This document shows positions 1-6,590 of a stretch of DNA of 19,640 nt, piece after piece. Position 1 is the stretch's first letter. Every line of letters starts with the position of its first letter. Both the position numbers and the translations under genes were made by a program. The stretch comes from Candidatus Egerieicola pullicola. Lineage in GTDB: Bacteria > Bacillota > Clostridia > Oscillospirales > Ruminococcaceae. Under the pieces are notes generated by a model. The model searched no databases, was not told the DNA's origin, and worked only from the letters and a program-made list of their open reading frames with translations. The stretch is from contig DVGY01000092.1 of the NCBI GenBank assembly GCA_018712465.1, forward strand, positions 1-19,640, given 5' to 3'.

Positions 1-845
1 AAGCAGACATTATCTTTGGAGTAGGCGGCGGCCGGGCCTGCGATACCTGCAAGTACGTGGCCAACGAAATGGACAAGCCTCTGTTCACCTTCCCCACGGT
101 GGGCAGCAACTGCGCTTCGGTCACAGCAATCTGCGTCATCTACAACCCCGACGGCAGCTTTCGGGAATACTACTACCCCAAAGTAGCGGAACACACCTTC
201 ATCAACTCCGCCATCATTGCAGATTCTCCCTACGAGCTGCTGTGGGCCGGCATCGGCGACGCTTTGTCCAAAGAATTTGAAGCCGTGTTCTCCAGCAAGC
301 AGGATGATCTGTCTCACACCCCGCTGATGGGAGTGCAGCTGAGCAAAATCTGCACCGACCCCCTGATTACCTTCGGTGCAGAGGCGTTAAAAGCCTGTCG
401 GGAAAAGAAAGACACCCACGCCTTGGAGCAGGTGGTGCTGGATATTATCGTCTCCACCGGCCTGGTATCCAACATGACCACCCAAATGCCCAACTATTAC
501 TACAACGCTTCTTTGGCCCACTGCGTATACTACGGTTCCACCGTCACTAAGAAAGGTCACCAGCACCTCCACGGAGAAATTGTGGCCTTGGGCATTCTCT
601 GCCTGCTCACCTACGATCAGCAGTTTGAAGTGCGGGACCGGATCATGGAATTCAACGACAAAATGGGCTTCCCGGTATGCTTCGACGATGTGGAAATCGG
701 CGAAGATGAATTTGAAGCTATGGCAGACAAAGCTATGACCAGCACCGAATGGGAGTTCCGACCCAAAGACGTCACCCGGGAAAAATTCATTCAGTGCATG
801 AAAGATCAAAACCAGGCCGGACGTCTTTTCCGGAAAAACAAATAA
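1..845 (+). CDS. Iron-dependent alcohol dehydrogenase, glycerol dehydrogenase (GldA)-like, 5'-truncated by window edge
   Basis: NAD-dependent group III (metal-dependent) alcohol dehydrogenase, probably cytosolic; the substrate could be glycerol or another polyol. The frame is open from base 3, so the true start lies upstream; a GTG at 57 is internal. The first visible residues contain the GVGGGR dinucleotide-binding motif followed by DTCK. Counting from the GTG, metal ligands typical of GldA are recognisable: Asp68 in GIGDALS, His155 in LAHCVYY and His172 in HLHGE. The PTVGSNCASVT stretch matches the PTxxSTDAxxSA region of GldA. About 280 residues remain of the usual ~360, so the N-terminal Rossmann part is missing. 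The stop is followed at once by an intrinsic terminator, so this is the last gene of its transcript. The family call is firm, but the exact substrate is not readable from sequence. Confidence 0.88.
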   Translation, partial: ADIIFGVGGGRACDTCKYVANEMDKPLFTFPTVGSNCASVTAICVIYNPDGSFREYYYPKVAEHTFINSAIIADSPYELLWAGIGDALSKEFEAVFSSKQDDLSHTPLMGVQLSKICTDPLITFGAEALKACREKKDTHALEQVVLDIIVSTGLVSNMTTQMPNYYYNASLAHCVYYGSTVTKKGHQHLHGEIVALGILCLLTYDQQFEVRDRIMEFNDKMGFPVCFDDVEIGEDEFEAMADKAMTSTEWEFRPKDVTREKFIQCMKDQNQAGRLFRKNK

Positions 846-862
846 AACACGACCAGCCTACC

Positions 863-907
863 AGGTGGTACGGGAGAATTTCGACTCTTGTACCGCCTTT
901 CTTTTTT
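863..907 (+). terminator. Intrinsic terminator after the GldA-like gene
   Basis: The outer stem pairs AGGTGGTAC (863-871) with GTACCGCCT (890-898), nine pairs with one G-U. Inner pairing of GGGAG with CTCTT extends it. A T-rich run (898-907) follows. It lies 18 nt after the stop codon. Confidence 0.85.
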
Positions 908-920
908 GCCAAATAAGCAA

Positions 921-947
921 CAAAAAAGCGCACCAAAAAGGTGCGCT
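921..947 (-). terminator. Intrinsic terminator after the CD1247-type gene
   Basis: Perfect 8-bp stem AGCGCACC (927-934) / GGTGCGCT (940-947) with a 5-nt loop. Read on the minus strand, a run of six T follows. It faces the plus-strand terminator at 863-907, so the two converging transcription units are separated by back-to-back terminators. Confidence 0.85.
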
Positions 948-984
948 CAAAGATACGAGTAACGGTAAGGACCTGGAGTTCTTC

Positions 985-1419
985 TTAATCCTCTTCTTCC
1001 TCGTGGTGATGATGGCAGCCGCAATCGCAGTCGTCCTCAAATTCAAATTCCAAGGTTTTGCCGCAGGCAGGACAGACATAGCTTCCCTGAGCTACCTCGT
1101 CCTCATCCAGATAGAAGGTTTCGCCGCAGCCGTCGCAGGTGATTTCATACACCGCTTCGTCATCATCCTCGTCCTCATCTTCATCCAGATCGTCATAACC
1201 GTAGAACTCATCGGAAAGTTCATCTAAGTCCTCGTTAATGGCTTCCACCAAATCGTTGATGGCTTCCTGGTTGCTTTCCAGATCGGTGATGGCATCGCTC
1301 ATTTCATCCATCAGCTCCACCATGGCAGCCAGCAGCTTGCCTTCCTTGGTGGTCTGATCGATATCCAGTCCCTGCATCAAGCCTTTCAAATAAGCGGCTT
1401 TTTCGGTGAGATTGCTCAT
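985..1419 (-). CDS. CD1247-type N-terminal domain protein with zinc ribbon and acidic Cys/His tail
   Basis: Small cytosolic protein of 144 aa and unknown function; I recognise the type that sits beside efp in clostridial genomes (CD1247-like). Residues 1-70 look helical (MSNLTEKAAYLKGLMQGL start) and match that N-terminal domain. Residues 75-88 are almost pure Asp/Glu. A zinc-ribbon-like segment follows with Cys95-x2-Cys98 and Cys116-x2-Cys119. The end is unusual: Cys131, Cys133 and Cys135, then four His (136-139) and an acidic run. AAAGGAG lies six bases before the ATG, which fixes the start. The gene is 50 nt downstream of efp in the same direction and is closed by a terminator, so it is probably co-transcribed with efp. 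The tail suggests metal binding, but that is inference only; no enzyme motif is visible. Confidence 0.85.
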   Translation of the reverse strand: MSNLTEKAAYLKGLMQGLDIDQTTKEGKLLAAMVELMDEMSDAITDLESNQEAINDLVEAINEDLDELSDEFYGYDDLDEDEDEDDDEAVYEITCDGCGETFYLDEDEVAQGSYVCPACGKTLEFEFEDDCDCGCHHHHEEEED

Positions 1420-1469
1420 GTCGGCTCCTTTCCCCCTATGCGGGTTTTACCAGAATGTGAGACGGTTGA

Positions 1470-2027
1470 TTAGGCCCGTTCCATGTATTCCCCGGTACGG
1501 GTGTCGATGCGGATGTGATCCCCTTCGTTGATGAACAGGGGCACACGAATCTCTGCGCCGGTTTCCAGGGTAGCGGGTTTGGTAGCATTGGTAGCGGTAT
1601 CGCCCTTAAAGCCGGGATCGGTCTGGGTGACTTCCAGTTCCACAAAGGTGGGAGGTTCTACGCCAAACACATTGCCTTTGTAGGAGCAGATCTTGCAGAC
1701 CATGTTTTCCTTCACAAACTTGAAGTTATCTCCCAACTGAGAAGCGTTGATGGGAACCTGGTCATAGGTTTCCTGATCCATGAAATAATACAGATTGCCA
1801 TCGTTGTAAAGATATTCCATATCCTTGCGCTCGATGTAGGCATTTTCAAACTTGTCGGTGGGGCTGAAGGTGCGCTCCAACACTGCGCCGGTAATCACAT
1901 TTTTCAGCTTGGTCCGGACAAATGCAGCGCCCTTACCGGGCTTCACGTGCAAAAATTCAATTACCTGAAAGACCTGACCGTTGTCGTCAAAGGTCACGCC
2001 GTTTCTGAAATCGCCTGCAGTAATCAT
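1470..2027 (-). CDS. efp: Elongation factor P
   Basis: Translation factor that binds between the P and E sites of the ribosome and rescues stalling at consecutive prolines. It has 185 aa, the normal length. The N-terminal KOW-like domain carries the PGKG loop with Lys32, the position that is post-translationally modified in many bacteria; no modification enzyme gene is in the window. The middle and C-terminal OB domains follow, ending in the usual GDHIRIDTRTGEYMER signature. GGAGG sits seven to eight bases before the ATG. Gene order aroQ - M24 peptidase - efp is the same as yqhS-yqhT-efp in B. subtilis. A separate promoter candidate lies in the 124-bp gap upstream (2071-2099), so efp may be expressed both alone and by read-through. 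The protein itself contains a PPT motif (EPPTF). Identification is firm. Confidence 0.98.
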   Translation of the reverse strand: MITAGDFRNGVTFDDNGQVFQVIEFLHVKPGKGAAFVRTKLKNVITGAVLERTFSPTDKFENAYIERKDMEYLYNDGNLYYFMDQETYDQVPINASQLGDNFKFVKENMVCKICSYKGNVFGVEPPTFVELEVTQTDPGFKGDTATNATKPATLETGAEIRVPLFINEGDHIRIDTRTGEYMERA

Positions 2028-2070
2028 AAAAATTTCCTCCGTTAGGTTTGTTCTGGTACAGTGTGCTTTT

Positions 2071-2099
2071 AGTGTATCCTATTTTCGGGGATTTTTCAA
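2071..2099 (-). promoter_or_regulatory. Sigma-A-type promoter for efp
   Basis: On the minus strand TTGAAA (plus 2094-2099), a 17-nt spacer and TACACT (plus 2071-2076) make a good -35/-10 pair. It lies about 45 nt upstream of the efp start. The spacer and part of the -35 box lie in one arm of the 15-bp inverted repeat at 2083-2125. Confidence 0.55.
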
Positions 2100-2125
2100 G
2101 TGCTTCTCCGGAAAAATCCCCGAAA
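2083..2125. repeat. Perfect 15-bp inverted repeat in the M24 peptidase-efp gap
   Basis: TTTCGGGGATTTTTC (2083-2097) is the exact reverse complement of GAAAAATCCCCGAAA (2111-2125), with a 13-nt loop. On the minus strand it lies 27 nt after the peptidase stop but has no T-run behind it, so it is not a standard terminator. It overlaps the efp promoter candidate. It could be an operator, an RNA hairpin limiting read-through, or a 3'-end stabiliser. Confidence 0.8.
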
Positions 2126-2151
2126 TTTGCTAAATTTTCTCTTTTGCCTGG

Positions 2152-3231
2152 TTATAAGCAGATCAATTCCTTGGATGTATGGTTCAAATCCCGGCAGCCG
2201 TCGGCGGTAATGACCACCAAATCCTCAATCCGAGTGCCGTACATCCCTTCCAGATAGATGCCGGGTTCGCAGCTGACTACCATGCCTTCCTTCAGCACAC
2301 CCTGGCTTCTGGGAGCAAGATAGGGACTTTCGTGAATCTCCACCCCAACGCCGTGCCCCAGGGAATGTCCAAAACAGCCCCGATAACCGGCGTTGTCGAT
2401 AATCCGGCGGGCCACCCGGTCCATAGCGGACAGCTCTTTTCCCGGACCCATTGCCTTCAGCGCTTCCAGCTGAGCGGTGAGCACCGTCTGATACAGGTGC
2501 CGCTTCTTTTCTCCCGGTTCCCCAATGGCCACGGTGCGGGTCATATCGGCGTGATAGCCATTCAGCAAAGCCCCGAAATCCATGGTAATCAAATCGCCCT
2601 GCTGTACCGCATAGTCGGTGGGGTGGGCATGGGGAGAAGCGGAATGGGGCCCTGCCGCCACAATGGTTTCAAAACTTACATCCTCCGCACCCAACCGGCG
2701 CATCCGAAAGTCCAGTTCCAGAGCAATCTGCTTTTCGGTCATCCCTTCTTTCAGGATGCCCAGCAAATCGGTGTAGGCTTTTTCGCTGAGGTCCTGGGCA
2801 GCGGCAATGGCTGCAATTTCGTCGGCGTCCTTAATCAGCCGCAGCCGTTCCAAAGCAGCGGACAACCTGCCGTCCCGCACCAAAGTCAAGCCGGAAAGGG
2901 ACTTGGTAAAGCTGTCAAACTCGGACAAGGTCATGGTCTGCTCTTCTACGCCCAAGGTAGTGGCGTGATGCTTGGCACAGAGCTGTTTGATCTGTTCCGG
3001 CAGATTCTCTTGCAGCACCACCTTGCAGCCCCGGATGGAATGGCAGGCCATTTCATAGTAGCGGAAATCCACCACAAAGTAAGCGGCGTCCTCTAAAATC
3101 AAACCGGTGCCGGCTGTGGAAGAAAAGCCCAGCAGATACCGCCGTGCCACCGGGCTGGTGATGAGATAACCGTGAGCGGCATCACTTTGAGAAAACAGCG
3201 CCTGTTGCAGCCGTTGAATCCGTGCTTCCAT
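2152..3231 (-). CDS. M24-family Xaa-Pro-type aminopeptidase
   Basis: Metallopeptidase expected to release N-terminal residues preceding proline, recycling cytosolic peptides. It has 359 aa, typical of the short Firmicutes enzymes (YqhT/PapA type). Residues 1-125 form the creatinase-like N domain. The pita-bread catalytic domain follows with all five metal ligands: Asp218 (MDFG), Asp229 (HADMTRT), His293 (LGHGVG), Glu322 (CEPGIY) and Glu336 (RIEDLV). His203 in HAHPTD is the usual extra active-site histidine. The start codon lies 3 nt after the aroQ stop, and its AGGAGGGG ribosome site lies inside the end of aroQ, so translation is probably coupled. The aroQ-peptidase-efp neighbourhood is conserved in Firmicutes. 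Family assignment is firm; exact peptide preference is inferred. Confidence 0.95.
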   Translation of the reverse strand: MEARIQRLQQALFSQSDAAHGYLITSPVARRYLLGFSSTAGTGLILEDAAYFVVDFRYYEMACHSIRGCKVVLQENLPEQIKQLCAKHHATTLGVEEQTMTLSEFDSFTKSLSGLTLVRDGRLSAALERLRLIKDADEIAAIAAAQDLSEKAYTDLLGILKEGMTEKQIALELDFRMRRLGAEDVSFETIVAAGPHSASPHAHPTDYAVQQGDLITMDFGALLNGYHADMTRTVAIGEPGEKKRHLYQTVLTAQLEALKAMGPGKELSAMDRVARRIIDNAGYRGCFGHSLGHGVGVEIHESPYLAPRSQGVLKEGMVVSCEPGIYLEGMYGTRIEDLVVITADGCRDLNHTSKELICL

Positions 3232-3234
3232 TTA

Positions 3235-3696
3235 TTACCCCTCCTGTTCCGTCTGGCCCAAATGAGCCGCCAAAGCCCGAACCGCCAACAGATAACTAGT
3301 GGGGCCGAACCCGGAAATCTGTCCCAGGCAGACCGCCGCCAGCACCGAATGATGGCGGAATTCTTCCCGGGCGTGGATGTTGCTGAGATGCACTTCCACC
3401 GTGGGAATCTTCACTGCGGAAATGGCGTCCCGAATGGCAATGCTGTAATGGGTGTAAGCCCCGGCATTGAGGACAATCCCCTGATATACCCCGCGGGCTT
3501 CATGAAATTTCGTGACGATGGCGCCTTCGCTGTTGGATTGGAATACATCGCAGTCCATCCCCAGTTTCCGGCACTCCTCCTGAATATCTTGGTTAATGGA
3601 GGCATAACTCTGGGTGCCGTACACCCCGGGTTCCCGCTCCCCCAGCAAATTCAGATTGGGGCCATGGATCACCAGCAGTTTCTTTTGCTGTGACAT
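3235..3696 (-). CDS. aroQ: Type II 3-dehydroquinate dehydratase
   Basis: Catalyses trans-dehydration of 3-dehydroquinate to 3-dehydroshikimate, the third step of the shikimate pathway, as a cytosolic dodecamer. Family motifs are complete: HGPNLNLLG near the N-terminus, R and Y in GEREPGVYG (catalytic Arg and Tyr), SNSEGAIV, LNAGAYTHYS (substrate-binding Asn) and EVHLSNIHAREEFR (catalytic His). The chosen ATG at 3696 gives 153 aa and has AAGGA about seven bases before it. An in-frame ATG at 3702 abuts that same ribosome site and is less likely. The gene is 24 nt after the TIM-barrel gene and 3 nt before the M24 peptidase gene, so it is within one operon. No other shikimate gene is in the window. 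Confidence 0.97.
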   Translation of the reverse strand: MSQQKKLLVIHGPNLNLLGEREPGVYGTQSYASINQDIQEECRKLGMDCDVFQSNSEGAIVTKFHEARGVYQGIVLNAGAYTHYSIAIRDAISAVKIPTVEVHLSNIHAREEFRHHSVLAAVCLGQISGFGPTSYLLAVRALAAHLGQTEQEG

Positions 3697-3720
3697 AGTC
3701 ATTCCTTCTTTCCGGAAAGT

Positions 3721-4590
3721 TTATACTTCCCCGTCTTGATACCGGCGGTAGGTTTTTTGCATCGTTGCCGCATCCTCAGTTTGGGTTCCAGCGGACTCAC
3801 AGATAAAGGTGGGATGGTATCCACGCTGAGCGATCAGCTCCATCAGCGGTTCGCAGTCGGGACCGTATTGGGTGTCGGCAAAGGTCAAATGGCGTTTTTC
3901 CCCGCCGCCGGGCGTATATTCAATTTTAGAAAAATGGCTGTGGAACCGGCTTGCACGGTCGGAACCCAGTTTGTTTTCCACCAGATCCAACGCCGCCGCA
4001 AAGTCTTCCCGGGTGCTCATCTTGCCCAAGGTCCGGGCATTGAGATGGCCGAAATCAATGCAGGGCAAAAACCGCTGATCCACTCCGCACAGCTCCAGCA
4101 CCTCTTCCAAAGTGCCCAACTGATTGAATTTCCCCATGGTCTCCGGGCAAAGGATGATCTCACTCAACCCGTTTTCATCCAGGGTCTGCTGGGCCTTTTT
4201 CAAGGTCTCCTTGGCCAATTCCAATGCTTCCTCCCGGCTGATTTTAGAGCAGGAACCGGAATGCACCACCACCCGTGTGGCGCCCATGGCCTGGGCCGCT
4301 TTGGCACTGTCCAAAATATAGCCGATGCTCTTTTCCCGGGTGGCCGGATCAATACCGGACAGGGAAATGTAGTAGGGGGCATGGAGAGACAGGGCAATGC
4401 CGTATTCTTCCGCCTTTCCCCTTAATTTTGCAGCAGTGTCCGGATTCACCCGCACCCCTCTGCCGCACTGGTATTCAAAGGCGGTGAGGCCGAATTTGGA
4501 CAGGTACTCCGGCACCTGAATGGAATTTTTATAGCCCAGGGCGCGGAAACTGTCCGCTGTTCCCGCCGGGCCGAATCGGGGTTGATCCAT
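3721..4590 (-). CDS. Nfo-like (AP endonuclease family 2) TIM-barrel protein
   Basis: Related to deoxyribonuclease IV, the metal-dependent enzyme that cleaves DNA at abasic sites. The 289-aa reading starts at the ATG at 4590, which has AAGGAG nine bases upstream; an earlier in-frame ATG at 4644 would overlap the upstream gene. Residues that match the Nfo three-metal centre in order are His70 (LHAPY), His110 (VVHSG), Glu150 (CPETMG), Asp179 and His182 (DFGH), His217 (FHSHF) and Glu265 (CESA). The Asp-Arg-His motif of Nfo appears here as Lys232-Arg233-His234, so one ligand is replaced. The RFGPAG start is typical of this clostridial subfamily. The gene sits between yqeG and aroQ with gaps of about 20 nt. 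A DNA-repair role is plausible, but the altered ligand set makes a different phosphodiesterase or isomerase activity possible. Confidence 0.85.
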   Translation of the reverse strand: MDQPRFGPAGTADSFRALGYKNSIQVPEYLSKFGLTAFEYQCGRGVRVNPDTAAKLRGKAEEYGIALSLHAPYYISLSGIDPATREKSIGYILDSAKAAQAMGATRVVVHSGSCSKISREEALELAKETLKKAQQTLDENGLSEIILCPETMGKFNQLGTLEEVLELCGVDQRFLPCIDFGHLNARTLGKMSTREDFAAALDLVENKLGSDRASRFHSHFSKIEYTPGGGEKRHLTFADTQYGPDCEPLMELIAQRGYHPTFICESAGTQTEDAATMQKTYRRYQDGEV

Positions 4591-4610
4591 CGCTGAATTC
4601 TCCTTCCGGT

Positions 4611-5111
4611 TCATTTGGAAAACCGTTGTTTCGTTTTGTGCCACAAGGGCCGTTCCAGCACCCGCTTGATATGTAGAAACCCATGGGTTTCCGGTTCAAT
4701 GGGAACGCAGAGCGCCACGGCAAGCCCCGCCAAGTTTGCACCCAACACATCGGTGAAAAACTGATCCCCCACCGCCAAAATCTGTTTTGACGGCAGCTCC
4801 AGCGCTTTGCTGGCCCGACGGTATCCTTCCGGCAAAGGCTTCTTCCCCTGGCAGACAAACTCCAGCCCCAGCTTTCGAGCGAAAGGTTCCACCCGCGGGG
4901 GATGGTTGTTGGACAGGAGAATGCAGCGGATTTTTTCCTCCTGCAATTCTTTGAGCCACTGGGCCACTTGAGGCGAAAGCTCCTGGGCGTTGTGCCGGGT
5001 CAGGGTGTTATCAATATCCAGAATCAAGCCGGCATAGCCTTTGCTTTGGCAGAATGCCGGAGTGATCTGGGTGACGCCGGAGAAAAGATAGTCCGGGGTA
5101 AACAGGCCCAT
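4611..5111 (-). CDS. yqeG: YqeG-family HAD (IIIA) phosphatase
   Basis: Small HAD-superfamily hydrolase of 166 aa. Motif I is LDIDNTLT with nucleophile Asp32 and acid/base Asp34. Motif II is Ser67 in LLSNN, motif III is the Lys in GKKPLP (residues 89-94), and motif IV is GDQFFTD with Asp116 and Asp121. There is no cap domain, as expected for type IIIA. The ATG at 5111 has AAGGAGG five bases upstream; an in-frame start at 5156 lies in the preceding terminator and is rejected. The gene opens the block yqeG - Nfo-like - aroQ - M24 peptidase, with short gaps. YqeG-type proteins are widespread in Firmicutes, but their physiological substrate is not settled, and the sequence does not add to that. 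Confidence 0.92.
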   Translation of the reverse strand: MGLFTPDYLFSGVTQITPAFCQSKGYAGLILDIDNTLTRHNAQELSPQVAQWLKELQEEKIRCILLSNNHPPRVEPFARKLGLEFVCQGKKPLPEGYRRASKALELPSKQILAVGDQFFTDVLGANLAGLAVALCVPIEPETHGFLHIKRVLERPLWHKTKQRFSK

Positions 5112-5136
5112 GCCAACCTCCTTGTTTTGGAACACA

Positions 5137-5169
5137 AAACGAAAAAGCGAGCACAAAAATGCCCGCTTT
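5137..5169 (-). terminator. Intrinsic terminator after rpsU
   Basis: On the minus strand AAAGCGGGCA (plus 5160-5169) pairs with TGCTCGCTTT (plus 5144-5153), ten pairs with one G-U and a 6-nt loop. A T-rich stretch follows. It lies 11 nt after the rpsU stop and 26 nt before the yqeG start, so downstream genes need read-through or a promoter I cannot place. Confidence 0.8.
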
Positions 5170-5179
5170 CACGATCCTC

Positions 5180-5356
5180 TTATCTGTACTTGCGCTTGCG
5201 TGCCGCCTCAGACTTCTTTTTCCGTCTGACACTAGGCTTCTCGTAATGTTCACGCTTGCGAACTTCGGCCATAACGCCGGACTTTGCGCAAGATCTCTTG
5301 AATCTTCTCAGAGCACTGTCCAGAGATTCATTTTCTTTTACACGAACTTCAGACAC
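5180..5356 (-). CDS. rpsU: 30S ribosomal protein S21
   Basis: Small basic protein of the 30S subunit platform that assists initiation, 58 aa. The sequence starts SEVRVKENESLDSALRRFKR and ends with a strongly basic tail (RKKKSEAARKRKYR), the standard bS21 pattern including the KREHYEKPS segment. The start is GTG at 5356 with AGGGAGG eight bases upstream, and no better ATG exists. It is a single-gene unit: a perfect consensus promoter lies 67 nt upstream (5423-5451) and a terminator directly follows. In this region proC lies upstream on the same strand and yqeG downstream. Identification is firm. Confidence 0.97.
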   Translation of the reverse strand: MSEVRVKENESLDSALRRFKRSCAKSGVMAEVRKREHYEKPSVRRKKKSEAARKRKYR

Positions 5357-5390
5357 TTCGTTTCCCTCCCTTTGCCAACCGGCAGAGGTT

Positions 5391-5413
5391 TACAAAACCG
5401 CTACTGTTTTGCA
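5391..5413 (-). promoter_or_regulatory. Hairpin at the 5' end of the rpsU leader
   Basis: On the minus strand TGCAAAAC (plus 5406-5413) pairs with GTTTTGTA (plus 5391-5398), eight pairs with one G-U and a 7-nt loop. It starts within a few bases of the expected transcription start, so it would form a 5'-terminal hairpin. It may affect mRNA stability; a specific ligand is not evident. Confidence 0.4.
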
Positions 5414-5422
5414 ACAGATGAA

Positions 5423-5451
5423 ATTATACACGTTCTGGCGGGGAATGTCAA
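5423..5451 (-). promoter_or_regulatory. Perfect consensus sigma-A promoter for rpsU
   Basis: On the minus strand TTGACA (plus 5446-5451), a 17-nt spacer and TATAAT (plus 5423-5428) match the vegetative consensus at all twelve positions. The predicted transcript start is near 5416, giving a leader of about 60 nt. Strong expression is expected. Confidence 0.92.
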
Positions 5452-5588
5452 GGGTGAGCAGGAAAAATCAAAGCTTTCCGGTGTTTCTCACAACTTTCGG
5501 CCTCAAAAACCATCAAGATGAACAAGAAACCTTTCCCTTTTTTCGGGTCAAGCTGGAAATGATTCCCAATCATCACATTCTATGACGG

Positions 5589-6392
5589 TTACTTCATTCC
5601 TTTGGAAACCTGGGCGCAGGCTTCCATGGCGTCCATCACAGCTCCTCGGAAACCCTTCTCTTCCAGCACCTTGACCGCCGCAATGGTGGTGCCGGCAGGA
5701 GAACAAACCATATCCTTCAGCTCGCCGGGATGCTTTCCGGTTTCCAGCACCATCTTGGCGCTGCCCAGCACTGCCTGAGCAGCAAAGTGGTAGGCCTGAG
5801 CCCGAGGCATTCCCTGCTGGACTGCAGCATCTGCCATGGCCTCAATGAATAGAAACACATAGGCAGGGGAGGAACCGCTCACCGAAGTCACCGCATCCAT
5901 CAGCCGTTCCGGCACCTGCTCCACCAAGCAGAAGGCAGAAAAGGCTTGCTTCATCTCCTCCAATTCGCCGGCGTCCACGTTGTCATTGGGGCAGACGGCA
6001 GTCATGCCTTCTCCCACCATGGCGGGGGTATTGGGCATGGTACGGATCAGCTTCACCGGTTTGCCGAACTGCTTTTCCATAGTGGCGATTTCCTGACCAG
6101 CAGCGATGGTTACAACAACGGTATCTTCCGAAATCACCGGTGCAATCTCTGCAATCACCGCCGGATAAAACATGGGTTTCACCGCCAGTACCAAATACCG
6201 GGATTTGGCCGCCACTTCCTTGTTGTCTCCGGTGGTCTTAACTCCCAGAGCTGCCACAGGCTCCAGGGCAGCCGCCAAAGCGTCGGACGCAATCACTTGA
6301 TTGGCTTTGACTGCATTGTGCTCTACCATGCCACGGATCATGGCTTTGGCCATATTGCCGCAGCCGATAAATCCCCACTGCATTTCCTTCAT
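5589..6392 (-). CDS. proC: Pyrroline-5-carboxylate reductase
   Basis: Last step of proline synthesis: reduces 1-pyrroline-5-carboxylate to L-proline with NAD(P)H, in the cytosol. The protein has 267 aa, the usual length. The N-terminal Rossmann domain begins with GFIGCGNMA (residues 7-15), and AVKPMF follows near 70-75. The C-terminal dimerisation domain holds VSGSSPAY (171-178) and the ProC signature around SPAGTTIAAVKVLE (231-244). The ATG at 6392 has AGAAGG about ten bases upstream. A promoter candidate lies 45-73 nt upstream (6437-6465). No proA/proB genes are nearby, so it is a lone gene here, and I see no convincing terminator in the 5460-5588 stretch behind it. Identification is firm. 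Confidence 0.96.
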   Translation of the reverse strand: MKEMQWGFIGCGNMAKAMIRGMVEHNAVKANQVIASDALAAALEPVAALGVKTTGDNKEVAAKSRYLVLAVKPMFYPAVIAEIAPVISEDTVVVTIAAGQEIATMEKQFGKPVKLIRTMPNTPAMVGEGMTAVCPNDNVDAGELEEMKQAFSAFCLVEQVPERLMDAVTSVSGSSPAYVFLFIEAMADAAVQQGMPRAQAYHFAAQAVLGSAKMVLETGKHPGELKDMVCSPAGTTIAAVKVLEEKGFRGAVMDAMEACAQVSKGMK

Positions 6393-6436
6393 ATCGTTTC
6401 ATCCCTTCTCGGGGCAAAGCCAGCCCCTTTTTCGTC

Positions 6437-6465
6437 AGTATACCACAGCGGCAAAAAAAGCACAA
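6437..6465 (-). promoter_or_regulatory. Sigma-A-type promoter for proC
   Basis: On the minus strand TTGTGC (plus 6460-6465), a 17-nt spacer and TATACT (plus 6437-6442). A small GGGGC/GCCCC hairpin (6411-6427) lies in the short leader before the ribosome site. Confidence 0.55.
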
Positions 6466-6561
6466 GAGAGACGTCTTTTCCCATTTGCCGCCGGAAGTTT
6501 GCTTTTGGGAAATATGGCGCATTTTGTCGAATTATAGCACACGATAGTTTGCTTATAGCCG

Positions 6562-6590
6562 TTGATTTGCCCTTTTAATGATGCTACAAT
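6562..6590 (+). promoter_or_regulatory. Sigma-A-type promoter for the GH43 gene
   Basis: TTGATT (6562-6567), a 17-nt spacer and TACAAT (6585-6590). The predicted start near 6597 leaves a leader of about 250 nt before the coding region, long for a simple gene. Confidence 0.6.

Noticed and set aside
2083..2125. Inverted repeat as a terminator of the M24 peptidase gene
   Set aside because: No T-run follows the stem on the minus strand; it is kept as an inverted repeat of unknown role.
2179..3096. 305-codon plus-strand frame opposite the M24 peptidase
   Set aside because: Shadow of the peptidase gene; the minus-strand frame has all five metal ligands.
4591..4644. Upstream in-frame start for the Nfo-like gene
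   Set aside because: It would overlap yqeG and skip the good AAGGAG site before the ATG at 4590.
5460..5588. Terminator for proC
   Set aside because: Only short weak stems (for example ATGATT/AATCAT) without a T-run are visible.
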